Assembly: GCF_000690905.1 (NCBI RefSeq)
Contig: NZ_JMCL01000050.1
Coordinates: 1 to 33,130 of the forward strand
Reading direction: 5' to 3'
Length of the DNA stretch: 33,130 bases
From: Pseudomonas sp. Ant30-3
Lineage (GTDB): Bacteria > Pseudomonadota > Gammaproteobacteria > Pseudomonadales > Pseudomonadaceae
Shown: one piece after another, positions 9,174 through 17,111 of the stretch
Position numbering within the stretch: the stretch's first letter is position 1
Layout of the letters: each line of letters starts with the position of its first letter
Position numbers and translations under genes: made by a program
Notes under the pieces: generated by a model
What the model was told of the DNA's origin: nothing
Seen by the model: the letters and a program-made list of their open reading frames with translations, nothing else
Databases searched by the model: none

Positions 9174-10273
9174 GCGCGAGCCTCCCGTGCAGTACGGATA
9201 TAAAGCTGCGACCAGCGTTCGGCGAGCGCCTTGAGGTCGTAGCGATCCAGTTGCGTACGTCTTGCGTTGGCGATCAGCTCGGTGGCCAGCGCCGGGTCCG
9301 TCAGCAACGTGCCGATTTGCCGGGCGAGGGCGGCGCTGTCGGCGGGGGTCGCCAGCAGCCCGTTGTGCCGATGTTCCAGCACATCAGGAATGCCGCCGAC
9401 GCCGAAGGCTACTACCGGCACCCCGGCTTGCATCGCTTCCAGCAGAATCATCGGCGTGCCCTCGGTGCGCGAGCTGATCACCAGCGCATCGAGTTGGCGC
9501 CACCAAACGCTCATGTCGGTCTGATACCCCGGCAACGTGATGCGCGCCTGCAAACCTGCCGATTTAATACGCGCCTGCAAGCTGTCGCGTTCGGGGCCGT
9601 CGCCGAGCATCACGGCGTCCAGTCGCGGGTGTTGCAGGCACAGCGGAATCAGCGCATCAAGAAACAGATCGGGACCCTTTTCACTGCTCAGGCGCCCCAC
9701 GTATCCGGCTAGCCAGCGCGGGCCTTCGGCGGTGTGCGAGCACAAACCGTTGGCCGCGGGCAGACCGTTGGGAATCACCTGCAGCTTGTCGGCGCGAACG
9801 CTGGCTTTGCGATGCAGCGCCGCGATGCTTTCGGCAACGCAGACCACACGATTGACCGAGGCAGTGCGGCACAGCTGCAAGCTCAACCAGGTGTAAAACT
9901 TTTGCTTGCGACTGCGCGGCGTGAACCCGTGCTGCGTAATCACCAGCGGCAGGCGCAACAACGTCGCGCCGACCCAGCCAAACAACAGGCCTTTGAAATT
10001 GTGCGTATTGATCAACGGCTGTTCAGCGCGCCGCTGACGCAAATGCCCGAGCAACGCCCCCAGCCCCGCGCAGCCTCGGCAGTCCACCGAGGCTTCGCGA
10101 AACCGCGCGATCAGGTCTGGCGGCGCATCGAGAAACAGCACCTGGTGCTGCCCCGGCGTCGCCAGGCAATGGTCCAGCAGCATCCGCTCAGCCCCATAGA
10201 AGCCGCCGCTGCTGAGCAAGTGAATGATCGGCAGGACGCTGGTGTGACGGGTGGCGCTGAGCGGCGCGTTCAA
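9170..10273 (-). CDS. Family 4 glycosyltransferase
   Basis: The protein has 367 residues. It has a GT-B fold with the glycine-rich donor motif GGFYGAER at 23-30, VIPNG at 166-170, GRLSSEKG at 193-200 and the E-x7-E pair (Glu271, Glu279) in RTEGTPMILLEAM, hallmarks of retaining GT4 enzymes. It would act at the cytoplasmic side on the growing undecaprenyl-linked unit. The start appears to be TTG at 10273: it overlaps the stop of the wzc-like gene (TTGA), and no ATG or GTG fits without removing conserved N-terminal sequence. Such a weak start probably relies on translational coupling. Confidence 0.85.
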   Translation of the reverse strand: MNAPLSATRHTSVLPIIHLLSSGGFYGAERMLLDHCLATPGQHQVLFLDAPPDLIARFREASVDCRGCAGLGALLGHLRQRRAEQPLINTHNFKGLLFGWVGATLLRLPLVITQHGFTPRSRKQKFYTWLSLQLCRTASVNRVVCVAESIAALHRKASVRADKLQVIPNGLPAANGLCSHTAEGPRWLAGYVGRLSSEKGPDLFLDALIPLCLQHPRLDAVMLGDGPERDSLQARIKSAGLQARITLPGYQTDMSVWWRQLDALVISSRTEGTPMILLEAMQAGVPVVAFGVGGIPDVLEHRHNGLLATPADSAALARQIGTLLTDPALATELIANARRTQLDRYDLKALAERWSQLYIRTAREARA

Positions 10274-11862
10274 TTGCGCACCCAGTGCGCAAAGCCACGC
10301 ATGGAAATGCTTCTGTGTGGGTTGGACGGCAGCGTGTTTTGGTCGTTGATCACCAGCAGCACTGGCAGGTCCAGCTCGTGGCTGATTTGCGCAGGATGCT
10401 TGAAGCGATGATCGAAGAACTCACGCACATAGACCAAAGCAATTGCCAGTAACAGGCCAGCGAGCAAGCCGAATGGAATGATCAGCATCGGTTTCGGAAA
10501 CGCTGCTTCGGTCGGTTCGTACGGTGGGCTGAGCACACGGGCGTTGGACAGGTCGCTGTCCAGTGCGCGGGCGCTGCTGCTTTCGGCAAAACGCTGAGCG
10601 TAGGTGGAGAACGCCGCGTGCAACGCGTTGATCTCGGTGTCCATCTGGCGCAGTTTGCTTTGCGTGACTTGCAGCTGGTGGATGCGTTCCTTGAACTCGG
10701 CGATGCGTGCGGTTTTCTGCTCGATCACCGAACTGACGATGGCGATGTCATTGGTGCGTTCCTGAATCCGGTTGCTCACCACTTTCAGGAATTGCTGGCG
10801 GGTGCGGGCAATTTGCTCGCGGGTCAGCAGCATCGGTTCACTGCCCGGCTGGAAGATCGCCAGGTCGTTCATGTAGCGACTGACCTGGGTGGTCAGCGCC
10901 TCGCCCATTTGCTTGATCTCGCGATCTTCGAAGGCGACGTTGTCCACGGTGGTGGTGAAGGTGTAGGGGAAGGTGTAATCGTTGAGTTTCGAATCTTTGG
11001 CGGCGGCCAGGCTGGTTTTCAGGTATTCCAGCCAGCGTTGGCTTTGCAGCAGGCGGTCGCGGTACAGGTTGAGCGCTTGCTCTTCGGTGTTGATGGCGTT
11101 CAGGCGGAAGGTGATTTCTTCTTTCGGATCGGACGAGCCGACGCCTTCGAGCAGCCCCAGACGATTGCCTTCCAGGCCATCGAGGCGCACCTGGTATTGC
11201 ATCTTCTTGGTCTCGTAAAAGCTCTGCGGCAAGTCAATCGATTGCAGGGCCTGACGGCTGGCCAGGTAGTTCTGCAACAGGGCTGCGACGAACCTGGTGC
11301 CTTGTGCCGGATCACCAAAGCTGTAAACGATAGAGATCACGTTGGAGCCTGGCAGCGTCTCGATTTTCAGGCTGTCGATGGCCTGATCGGTGAGCGAGTC
11401 CAGCGTGGTGTCACGCACCGGATCGGTCTCAAGCCCGAGCGCATCACGTGCCGGGTTGATCACCTTGGCGCGCAGCGGATTGACCACATAGCGTTTGAAC
11501 GGCTCTGTCACCAGTTTGTTGAACACGCTCGGCGGTGGTGTGTATTCGCCTTGCTCGTTCAAGTCAATGACAGTCTGCCGGATCAGCGCCGGGGAGCGGA
11601 GGATATTGCTCTCGGTTTCCATGTCTGCCAGAGACGGCGGAATGAACGAGGCGTTCTCCTGATTGAGGGTTGTGGTGGCGTCGCCCTGCGAGAGTTTTTT
11701 AGACTGCACGATTACCTGGGCGGTGATATCGAAGCTCTGTTTGAGCATCAGCGGCAAGGCCAGCGCGATCACTGCAAAGACCAGGAAGACTCGCTTCACC
11801 AACTGCTTGTTGGCGAAGAAGATCCTGAAGAACTCATGCAGGTAGTTTTCCTTTGGATTCAT
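10270..11862 (-). CDS. wzc: Wzc/GNVR-type polysaccharide co-polymerase without kinase domain
   Basis: The protein has 530 residues. A membrane segment at about 24-41, a long periplasmic part with coiled-coil-prone helices (about 210-440) and a second membrane segment at about 459-479 form the Wzz/chain-length-determinant layout. The protein ends about 50 residues after the second segment, without the cytoplasmic BY-kinase domain of classical Wzc. A separate BY-kinase-like gene lies upstream at 12928-13575, so the system is split as in Gram-positive CapA/CapB or EpsF/EpsG types. It would set chain length and connect Wzy polymerisation to the Wza export channel. It starts 17 nt after the wza stop. 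Confidence 0.8.
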   Translation of the reverse strand: MNPKENYLHEFFRIFFANKQLVKRVFLVFAVIALALPLMLKQSFDITAQVIVQSKKLSQGDATTTLNQENASFIPPSLADMETESNILRSPALIRQTVIDLNEQGEYTPPPSVFNKLVTEPFKRYVVNPLRAKVINPARDALGLETDPVRDTTLDSLTDQAIDSLKIETLPGSNVISIVYSFGDPAQGTRFVAALLQNYLASRQALQSIDLPQSFYETKKMQYQVRLDGLEGNRLGLLEGVGSSDPKEEITFRLNAINTEEQALNLYRDRLLQSQRWLEYLKTSLAAAKDSKLNDYTFPYTFTTTVDNVAFEDREIKQMGEALTTQVSRYMNDLAIFQPGSEPMLLTREQIARTRQQFLKVVSNRIQERTNDIAIVSSVIEQKTARIAEFKERIHQLQVTQSKLRQMDTEINALHAAFSTYAQRFAESSSARALDSDLSNARVLSPPYEPTEAAFPKPMLIIPFGLLAGLLLAIALVYVREFFDHRFKHPAQISHELDLPVLLVINDQNTLPSNPHRSISMRGFAHWVRN

Positions 11863-11879
11863 GTCGATTCACCTGAGAG

Positions 11880-12905
11880 TTAGTTGCTGTCACTGTCTTT
11901 GTCGTCGAGGCGATAGCCGAAGCTGAGGCCCACGCCCTGGAACAACACCACGTCTGCCAGTTGCCGCGCGAGTTCACCGGCGCTGGCCAGTTTGGTCTTG
12001 GGCACGTACAGCATGTCGTCCGGCTGCAGGTAGGCGATCTGCGACGCATCGCCCGACAAGGCTTTTTCGACGTCGTAGCGCCGCGCCTGAACCTGGTTAC
12101 CGTTGCGGCGCATGATCACCACCGAATCAAGGCGGGCCTTGATGTTGGTGCCACGAGCCAGGGTCAACGCCTCAAGTACCGAGACCGGCCGACGGATCGG
12201 GTAAGAGCCGGGTTGGGCCACTTCGCCGAGCACGAAGATTTCGTTGCCGGCGGTGGATTTGAGCAACACGTCCACGCTCATCCGGCCCGGCAGTTCGGCA
12301 TAGCGTTTGTTGAGGAAGGTTTCCAGTTGATTGACCGTCATGCCTTGCAGCGGCACGGAGCCAATTTCCGGAAAGCTCGCATAGCCATCGGTGCCCACGG
12401 TGATCTCGCGGCTCATGCCGGTGGCGGGGTGGGTCAGTGCGCTTTTGAGGTTGGCCTCATTGCTTAGCGGGCTGATGACTTGCACCGACAATTGGTTGCG
12501 GTTGGGCTGGAACAGCTGTTTGCGTTGATAGGCGCGCTGGATTTCCTGACGCGCTTCCTCGCTGGTTAGCCCGGCGATTTTCACCGAGGTGTTGGCACCG
12601 GGCAGTTCGATGGTGCCGTCTGGCAGCACCAGTTGGCTGCCGTTGAGCTGACTGGCTGCGGTGAAGTTCAGGCCGATCTGGTCACCGGACTGCACGCGGT
12701 AGGCGTCCGAACCACTGGTGCTGATGCGGAAGATCACGTCCAGCACATCCTGTGGCCGCAGGGTCTGTTCGACCCGGGGCATATCGGTGGCCTGAGCGTT
12801 GGCTGGCGCAGCGGTGAGGATATTGACCGGCATGTTTTGCGTTTCGGAAGTGCTGGTGCAACCCGCAAGCGGCAGCAACAGCAGGACAAGTATTTTGGCG
12901 TTCAT
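11880..12905 (-). CDS. wza: Wza-like polysaccharide export lipoprotein
   Basis: The protein has 341 residues. It has a lipoprotein signal with lipobox LAGC (Cys16). A polysaccharide-export (Poly_export) domain lies around 50-130 and SLBB-like segments around 160-290 (AGNEIFVLGEVAQPGSYPI), a usual Wza/PelC/PslD-type arrangement. The C-terminus (LADVVLFQGVGLSFGYRLD) may contain the amphipathic membrane-spanning helix. It is predicted to form the outer-membrane export channel for the polymer together with the Wzc-type partner encoded next. The gene lies 22 nt after the BY-kinase-like gene. Confidence 0.85.
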   Translation of the reverse strand: MNAKILVLLLLPLAGCTSTSETQNMPVNILTAAPANAQATDMPRVEQTLRPQDVLDVIFRISTSGSDAYRVQSGDQIGLNFTAASQLNGSQLVLPDGTIELPGANTSVKIAGLTSEEARQEIQRAYQRKQLFQPNRNQLSVQVISPLSNEANLKSALTHPATGMSREITVGTDGYASFPEIGSVPLQGMTVNQLETFLNKRYAELPGRMSVDVLLKSTAGNEIFVLGEVAQPGSYPIRRPVSVLEALTLARGTNIKARLDSVVIMRRNGNQVQARRYDVEKALSGDASQIAYLQPDDMLYVPKTKLASAGELARQLADVVLFQGVGLSFGYRLDDKDSDSN

Positions 12906-12927
12906 GGCGTCATCCTTTTGCGGTGGC

Positions 12928-13575
12928 TTACAGGTTTTTGTAGAGCCATTTCGGCATGTAGTACTTGCGTCGGTTGAAGACGCTGCCCACCAGTTTCGCG
13001 CCGGCCTGAGTCAGGCGCTGAACGGCGGCCTGGGCTACCTCCCAGCGGGTGTCTTCGGAGCGCACCACCAGAATCACGCCATCGACCTGGGTGCTGATGA
13101 CCAGGGTGTCGGCGGCGGAATACACCGCGTCGCCGTCAATCACGACGAAGCGGTACTGGCCGCCGAGCTGGTCGAGCAACGGGCGCAGGCGTTCCGGCGT
13201 CAGGTGTTCGTTACCGCGCACAAAGCGGCCGTTGGGCATCACATGGAACGGCAAGCTCGAGACGTTCACCACGCAGTCCTGCAACAGCGGCGGGCTCTGC
13301 GTGTTGAAGAGCAAATCGCGCAAGCCGCGCTCCTTGCTCAAACCGAGTTGCTGGGAAAGGTTGGTCGCCGAATGGCTGGCGTCGACCAGCAGCACATCGC
13401 CGCTGCTCATTTGCGCCAGCTGGCTCGCCAGTGCCAGGGCGCTGGTGGTGGTGCCTGCGCCGGGATTGGCGGCGGTCAGGAATAGGACCCGCAGATCTTG
13501 ATCGAGCACAGTCGAAGTCAAATTGGACTCGCTCGGGTTTGCGATGGTGAGGCTTTTGGCTGATGAACCGTCCAT
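12928..13575 (-). CDS. BY-kinase-like ATPase (CpsD/EpsG family) lacking the Walker A lysine
   Basis: The protein has 215 residues, the length of a stand-alone bacterial tyrosine kinase of the CpsD/CapB/EpsG type. The P-loop is recognisable (TAANPGAGTTTSALALA, 34-50), but the invariant lysine is replaced by Thr42; the codon ACC is clear. The Walker A' aspartate (DVLLVDAS, Asp65) remains. Walker B is FVVIDGDAV, with Asp147 but without the usual TPP that follows. Only three tyrosines lie near the C-terminus (205, 206, 212). Family members phosphorylate a C-terminal tyrosine cluster and drive cycling of the co-polymerase at the membrane. This copy may have lost ATP hydrolysis and act as a structural partner of the Wzc-like protein. 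The gene abuts the sugar transferase stop (TAA followed directly by ATG). Confidence 0.75.
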   Translation of the reverse strand: MDGSSAKSLTIANPSESNLTSTVLDQDLRVLFLTAANPGAGTTTSALALASQLAQMSSGDVLLVDASHSATNLSQQLGLSKERGLRDLLFNTQSPPLLQDCVVNVSSLPFHVMPNGRFVRGNEHLTPERLRPLLDQLGGQYRFVVIDGDAVYSAADTLVISTQVDGVILVVRSEDTRWEVAQAAVQRLTQAGAKLVGSVFNRRKYYMPKWLYKNL

Positions 13576-14322
13576 TTAACTCGCTCCGTGGCCGCTGAAT
13601 ACTTTGAAGGGGGTTTTCAACAGGATCTTCAGATCAAGCAGCAGGCTCTGCTCGGCGATGTAGCTGAGGTCCAACTCAACGCGCTGGTCGAAGTCGATAT
13701 TGCTGCGCCCGGAGATCTGCCACAGACCGGTCATGCCGGGGTAGATGGCCAGGCGAGCCAGGTGATTGTCCTTGTAGCGATAGCTGGTGAACGAGGTTGG
13801 TCGGGGGCCGACCAGGCGCATGTCGCCCATCACTACATTGATCAGGTTCGGTAACTCGTCGAGGCTGCTGCGCCGCAGAAATCCGCCGATGGGGGTGATG
13901 CGCGGATCCTTGTCGATCTTGAAATCGATGGCGTCGGCACCGTGTTTGTTGAGGTGGCGCAGTGACTCCTTGAGCTCCTCGGCATTGGCGACCATGGTGC
14001 GAAACTTGTACATGCCGAACTTGCGGCCACGGTAGCCGGTGCGTTTTTGCACAAACATCACCGGCCCCGGGCTGCTGAATTTGATCACCAGTGCCAGGCC
14101 CAGCAGCACAGGTGAAATCACCAGCAGGATCAGCACGGCGCCCACGCACGCCACCACCCGGTTGGTGCGCGACAGTGTCCACGGTCGGCCGCCGTCGCGA
14201 CCGGTCATCCAGCCACGGCCCTGCCGGTGGATCGCCGTATCGAGGCGCATTCGGTGCTCGGGATCCAGGCGCTTGTCGCGGCGCAGCTGTTGGAGCGGTA
14301 CACCTTGTTCATGTCCAGTCAT
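13576..14322 (-). CDS. Initiating sugar-phosphate transferase (WcaJ/PglC-type)
   Basis: The protein has 248 residues: a basic N-terminal stretch, one hydrophobic segment at 55-80, then the bacterial sugar transferase core with KRTGYRGRKFGMYKFRTM at 93-110, SLDELPNL at 153-160 (the Asp-Glu pair 155-156), VGPRP at 171-175 and PGMTGLWQISGRS at 195-207. This family transfers a sugar phosphate from a UDP-sugar to undecaprenyl phosphate, the first step of repeat-unit assembly at the cytoplasmic face. It lacks the four-helix N-terminal part of WbaP/WcaJ. A GGAGGA box precedes the ATG, which overlaps the epimerase stop as ATGA. Whether it loads glucose, galactose or another sugar is open. Confidence 0.88.
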   Translation of the reverse strand: MTGHEQGVPLQQLRRDKRLDPEHRMRLDTAIHRQGRGWMTGRDGGRPWTLSRTNRVVACVGAVLILLVISPVLLGLALVIKFSSPGPVMFVQKRTGYRGRKFGMYKFRTMVANAEELKESLRHLNKHGADAIDFKIDKDPRITPIGGFLRRSSLDELPNLINVVMGDMRLVGPRPTSFTSYRYKDNHLARLAIYPGMTGLWQISGRSNIDFDQRVELDLSYIAEQSLLLDLKILLKTPFKVFSGHGAS

Positions 14323-15377
14323 GGATTCCTCCGCTGAAGTTCAGCCGCGAGCGGCGCATTGGCGATAGGCAGTGGGTAGTACTCGCGGAACCAGGCAATG
14401 AAGCGCCCGAGTCCTTCATCCAGCGTGATACCGGGCTGGAAACCGGTGGCCTGGGCCAGATCGCTGGCATCGGCGCAGGTGTTCAGCACATCGCCGGGTT
14501 GCATCGGCAGCAGCTCGACCACGGCTTTTTGTCCGAGGTGTTTTTCCAGCAGCGCCAGATATTCCTTGAGCTCCACCGGGTGCTGGCCGCCGATGTTGTA
14601 GATCCGCCACGGCGCCATGCTGCTCGACGGGTCCGGTTGCTCGCGATCCCACTCGGGCGCGGCGTGCGGTGGCAGGTCGATCAGGCGGGCGATGCTCTCG
14701 ATGATGTCGTCAACGTAAGTGAAATCGCGCTGGTGCTCGCCGTAGTTGAACAGCTTCAGCGGCGTGCCTTCGGCAATCGCCCGGGCGAACTGGATAGGCG
14801 ACATGTCCGGACGGCCCCATGGCCCATACACCGTGAAAAAGCGCAGGCCGGTGCAGGGAATATTGAACAGATGGGCGTAACTGTGCGCCATCAGCTCGTT
14901 GGCTTTCTTGGTCGCCGCGTACAGCGACAGCGGGTGATTGACGCCGTCTTTCACCGAATAAGGCGTTGTCTGGTTGGCGCCGTAGACCGAGCTCGACGAG
15001 GCGTAGATCAGGTGCTTGACCGGATGATTGCGGCAGCTCTCGAGGATGTTGAGGAAACCGCCCAGATTGCTGTCGACATAGGCCCGCGGATTTTCCAGCG
15101 AGTAACGCACACCTGCCTGGGCCGCGAGGTGAATGACCACTTCGGGTATTTCTTCGGTGAACAATTTTTCCATGGCCGCGGCATCGGCCAGGTCAACTTT
15201 GGCGAGCTGGAAAAGGCCGACCTGCTCCTGCACCCACTTCACGCGATCGTGTTTGAGTTGCGGGTCGTAGTAATCATTGAAGTTATCCAGGCCAATGACT
15301 TCGTGCCCGTCGCGCAACAACCGCAACACACAGTGGGCACCAATGAAGCCGGCGGCTCCGGTTACAAGAATCTTCAT
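14319..15377 (-). CDS. UDP-glucuronate 4-epimerase-like NAD-dependent epimerase
   Basis: The protein has 352 residues. It is an extended short-chain dehydrogenase with TGAAGFIG at 6-13 (NAD binding), SSSSVYG at 127-133 and the catalytic Tyr153-x3-Lys157 (YAATK). The segment DNFNDYYDPQLKHDR (31-45) is typical of UDP-glucuronate 4-epimerases (CapI/GalE-like group), which convert UDP-GlcA to UDP-GalA in the cytoplasm. The gene follows the UDP-glucose dehydrogenase gene with an ATGA overlap, so the product of one is the expected substrate of the next. The substrate choice is inferred from motif and neighbour. Confidence 0.85.
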   Translation of the reverse strand: MKILVTGAAGFIGAHCVLRLLRDGHEVIGLDNFNDYYDPQLKHDRVKWVQEQVGLFQLAKVDLADAAAMEKLFTEEIPEVVIHLAAQAGVRYSLENPRAYVDSNLGGFLNILESCRNHPVKHLIYASSSSVYGANQTTPYSVKDGVNHPLSLYAATKKANELMAHSYAHLFNIPCTGLRFFTVYGPWGRPDMSPIQFARAIAEGTPLKLFNYGEHQRDFTYVDDIIESIARLIDLPPHAAPEWDREQPDPSSSMAPWRIYNIGGQHPVELKEYLALLEKHLGQKAVVELLPMQPGDVLNTCADASDLAQATGFQPGITLDEGLGRFIAWFREYYPLPIANAPLAAELQRRNP

Positions 15378-16723
15378 GGTCGCAAAGCCTCAGGAGCAAA
15401 GTGGCGCAGGCCGATGCCGCTGTAATGCAAGCCCGCCGCTGCTACGTGTTCAGGGTTGTAGAGGTTGCGGCCGTCGACGATCACCTTCGATCGCAACTTG
15501 CCGGCCAGCAGGTCGAAGTCGACCACGCGGAAATTTTTCCACTCGGTACAGATCACCAGCGCATCGGCATCTTCCAGGGTGTCGTCGCGGGTGGCGCACA
15601 GGTGCAGGTCGTTGCGGTAGCCGTAAATGCGTCGGCATTCGGACATGGCTTCCGGGTCGTAGGCTTGTACGCTTGCGCCTTCGGCCCACAGCGCATCCAT
15701 CAGGTAGCGGCTGGGCGCTTCGCGCATGTCATCGGTATTGGGTTTGAACGCCAGGCCCCAAATCGCAATGGACTTGCCGGCCAATCCTTGAGGAAACTGC
15801 GCCTTGAGTTTGCCGAAAAGGATGTGGCGCTGACTGTCGTTGACATCAGTCACGCTGCGCAGCAAACGCAGCGGCATGCCGTTGTGTTCGGCGGTGTGCA
15901 GCAGCGCGCGCAGATCCTTGGGAAAGCACGAACCGCCGAAGCCGCAGCCGGGGTAGATGAAGTGGTAGCCGATGCGCGGGTCCGAACCGATGCCTTTGCG
16001 CACCGCTTCGATGTCGGCGCCGAGCAATTCGGTGAGGTTGGCCAGTTCGTTCATAAAGCTGATGCGCGTGGCCAGCATCGCGTTCGCCGCGTACTTGGTC
16101 AGCTCGGCGCTGCGGTTGTCCATGAACATCAATTTTTCGCGGTTGCGGCAGAAGGGCGCGTAGAGCTCGGTCAACTGCTCGCGGGCCTGCTCGTCATCGG
16201 TGCCGACGATGATCCGATCGGGGCGCATGCAATCGGCGAGGGCACTGCCTTCCTTGAGAAACTCCGGGTTGGAGACCACTCGCACCTTCAGGGATTTGCC
16301 GCGGCGCTGCAGTTCTTCGTTGGCGGTTGCGGTGACCTGGTCTGCGGTGCCGACCGGCACGGTGGACTTGATGATCAGCGTGCGATCAGCCTCCATGTGA
16401 TTGGCGATCTGCCGGGCAACGTTGAGCACGTGGGTGAGGTCGGCGGAACCGTCTTCATCGGCTGGCGTGCCGACTGCAATAAAGATCAGCTCGGCATGCT
16501 CGACGGCGTCACTGGCCTGGGTGGTGAACAGCAAACGACCGGCCTTGATGTTTTCTTCCAGCGTGCCGGACAGGCCCGGTTCACTGATCGGCGGTACCGC
16601 TTGTTGCAGTTGTTTGATCTTGTTCGGATCAATGTCGACACACAGGACTCGATGTCCGACATCGGCCAGTGCCGCTGCTTGTATCAGGCCAACGTAGCCC
16701 GTACCAAATACGCTCACGTCCAT
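15374..16723 (-). CDS. ugd: UDP-glucose 6-dehydrogenase
   Basis: The protein has 449 residues, the usual family length. The NAD-binding GTGYVG lies at 7-12, STVPVGT at 120-126, NPEFLKEGSA at 152-161 and Lys210/Asn214 in LTKYAANAM. The catalytic Cys266 is in GCGFGGSCFPKD (259-270). The enzyme oxidises UDP-glucose to UDP-glucuronate with two NAD+, in the cytoplasm. It is the first gene of the minus-strand operon, and the region to its right is the presumed promoter. A GAGG motif lies about 10 nt before the ATG. The gene's presence predicts an acidic polymer with uronic acid (GlcA and/or GalA). Confidence 0.92.
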   Translation of the reverse strand: MDVSVFGTGYVGLIQAAALADVGHRVLCVDIDPNKIKQLQQAVPPISEPGLSGTLEENIKAGRLLFTTQASDAVEHAELIFIAVGTPADEDGSADLTHVLNVARQIANHMEADRTLIIKSTVPVGTADQVTATANEELQRRGKSLKVRVVSNPEFLKEGSALADCMRPDRIIVGTDDEQAREQLTELYAPFCRNREKLMFMDNRSAELTKYAANAMLATRISFMNELANLTELLGADIEAVRKGIGSDPRIGYHFIYPGCGFGGSCFPKDLRALLHTAEHNGMPLRLLRSVTDVNDSQRHILFGKLKAQFPQGLAGKSIAIWGLAFKPNTDDMREAPSRYLMDALWAEGASVQAYDPEAMSECRRIYGYRNDLHLCATRDDTLEDADALVICTEWKNFRVVDFDLLAGKLRSKVIVDGRNLYNPEHVAAAGLHYSGIGLRHFAPEALRP

Positions 16724-16802
16724 ATTGGCGTGCCTCGTAAGACGGTGGAGAAATCAGAATTGGGACTGTCAAAAGGGGTATAGACCAGCCTCAGGAAAAC
16801 GT

Positions 16803-16816
16803 GTCAGCAAAATGAC
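16803..16816. promoter_or_regulatory. Candidate FleQ box (GTCA-N6-TGAC)
   Basis: The dyad GTCAGCAAAATGAC has both half-sites and the six-base spacing of the FleQ box described for Pseudomonas (GTCA-N6-TGAC). It lies about 80 nt upstream of the first EPS gene. FleQ is a c-di-GMP-responsive regulator known to control exopolysaccharide genes in Pseudomonas. The half-sites match fully, but the central bases differ from the AT-rich consensus, and a short dyad can occur by chance. Confidence 0.4.
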
Positions 16817-16821
16817 ATGTT

Positions 16822-16938
16822 CTAGTGGTACTTACGGGCGCGTTTAGACGGCGATTGGCCATCAAGGGCTTGCCACAGCTGGATCTGCCGCATTTTTGAA
16901 GGGTTTACAGGAGTTTCAACAATGCGATAAACGGTCAT
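16822..16938 (-). CDS. Possible 38-residue leader ORF ahead of the EPS operon
   Basis: An ATG at 16938 preceded by CAGGG opens a frame of 38 codons with a basic, hydrophilic product (starts MTVYRIVETP, ends KRARKYH). A longer version could begin at a TTG at 17013. It lies in the same orientation as the EPS operon and about 100 nt upstream of ugd. I do not recognise it. It may be a small regulator, a leader peptide or simply an open frame by chance. Confidence 0.25.
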   Translation of the reverse strand: MTVYRIVETPVNPSKMRQIQLWQALDGQSPSKRARKYH

Positions 16939-17111
16939 AGGCCCTGAAACGTTAGGGTTACAGACGATTGAGTGTGTCAGTTTTGAGTCAACGTTTTTTT
17001 GACGCTTTGCCAAAATGCCAGTCTTTTCTTGCTCTTTAGTGGCCCGGTGCTAGTGTCAAAAAATGGCCGACAATCTCTTGGCCGCGTGCACTGGCGAACT
17101 TCGGAAAGACT

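Larger units (their letters stand above)
16724..17111. promoter_or_regulatory. Divergent intergenic region driving the EPS operon and the sulfatase-like gene
   Basis: This 388-nt gap separates two divergent transcription units and must hold both promoters. It is richer in A+T than the flanking genes. I see several GTCA/TGAC half-sites, including one good dyad (16803-16816) and a wider GTCA-N9-TGAC dyad at 16987-17003. TTGACA-like hexamers exist on the minus strand, near 17051-17057 and near 16766-16773, but neither has a convincing -10 box at the right distance, so I do not name a core promoter. No sigma-54 site was found. Confidence 0.5.

Noticed and set aside
10618..11883. A 421-codon plus-strand frame opposite the wzc-like gene
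   Set aside because: It is antisense to a gene with a clear family layout in a continuous operon; the composition is that of a GC-driven shadow.
15401..16783. A 460-codon plus-strand frame opposite ugd
   Set aside because: It is a shadow of ugd, which has all catalytic motifs.
16860..16885. A GG/GC spacing like a sigma-54 promoter on the minus strand
   Set aside because: The -12 GC is not present at the required distance.
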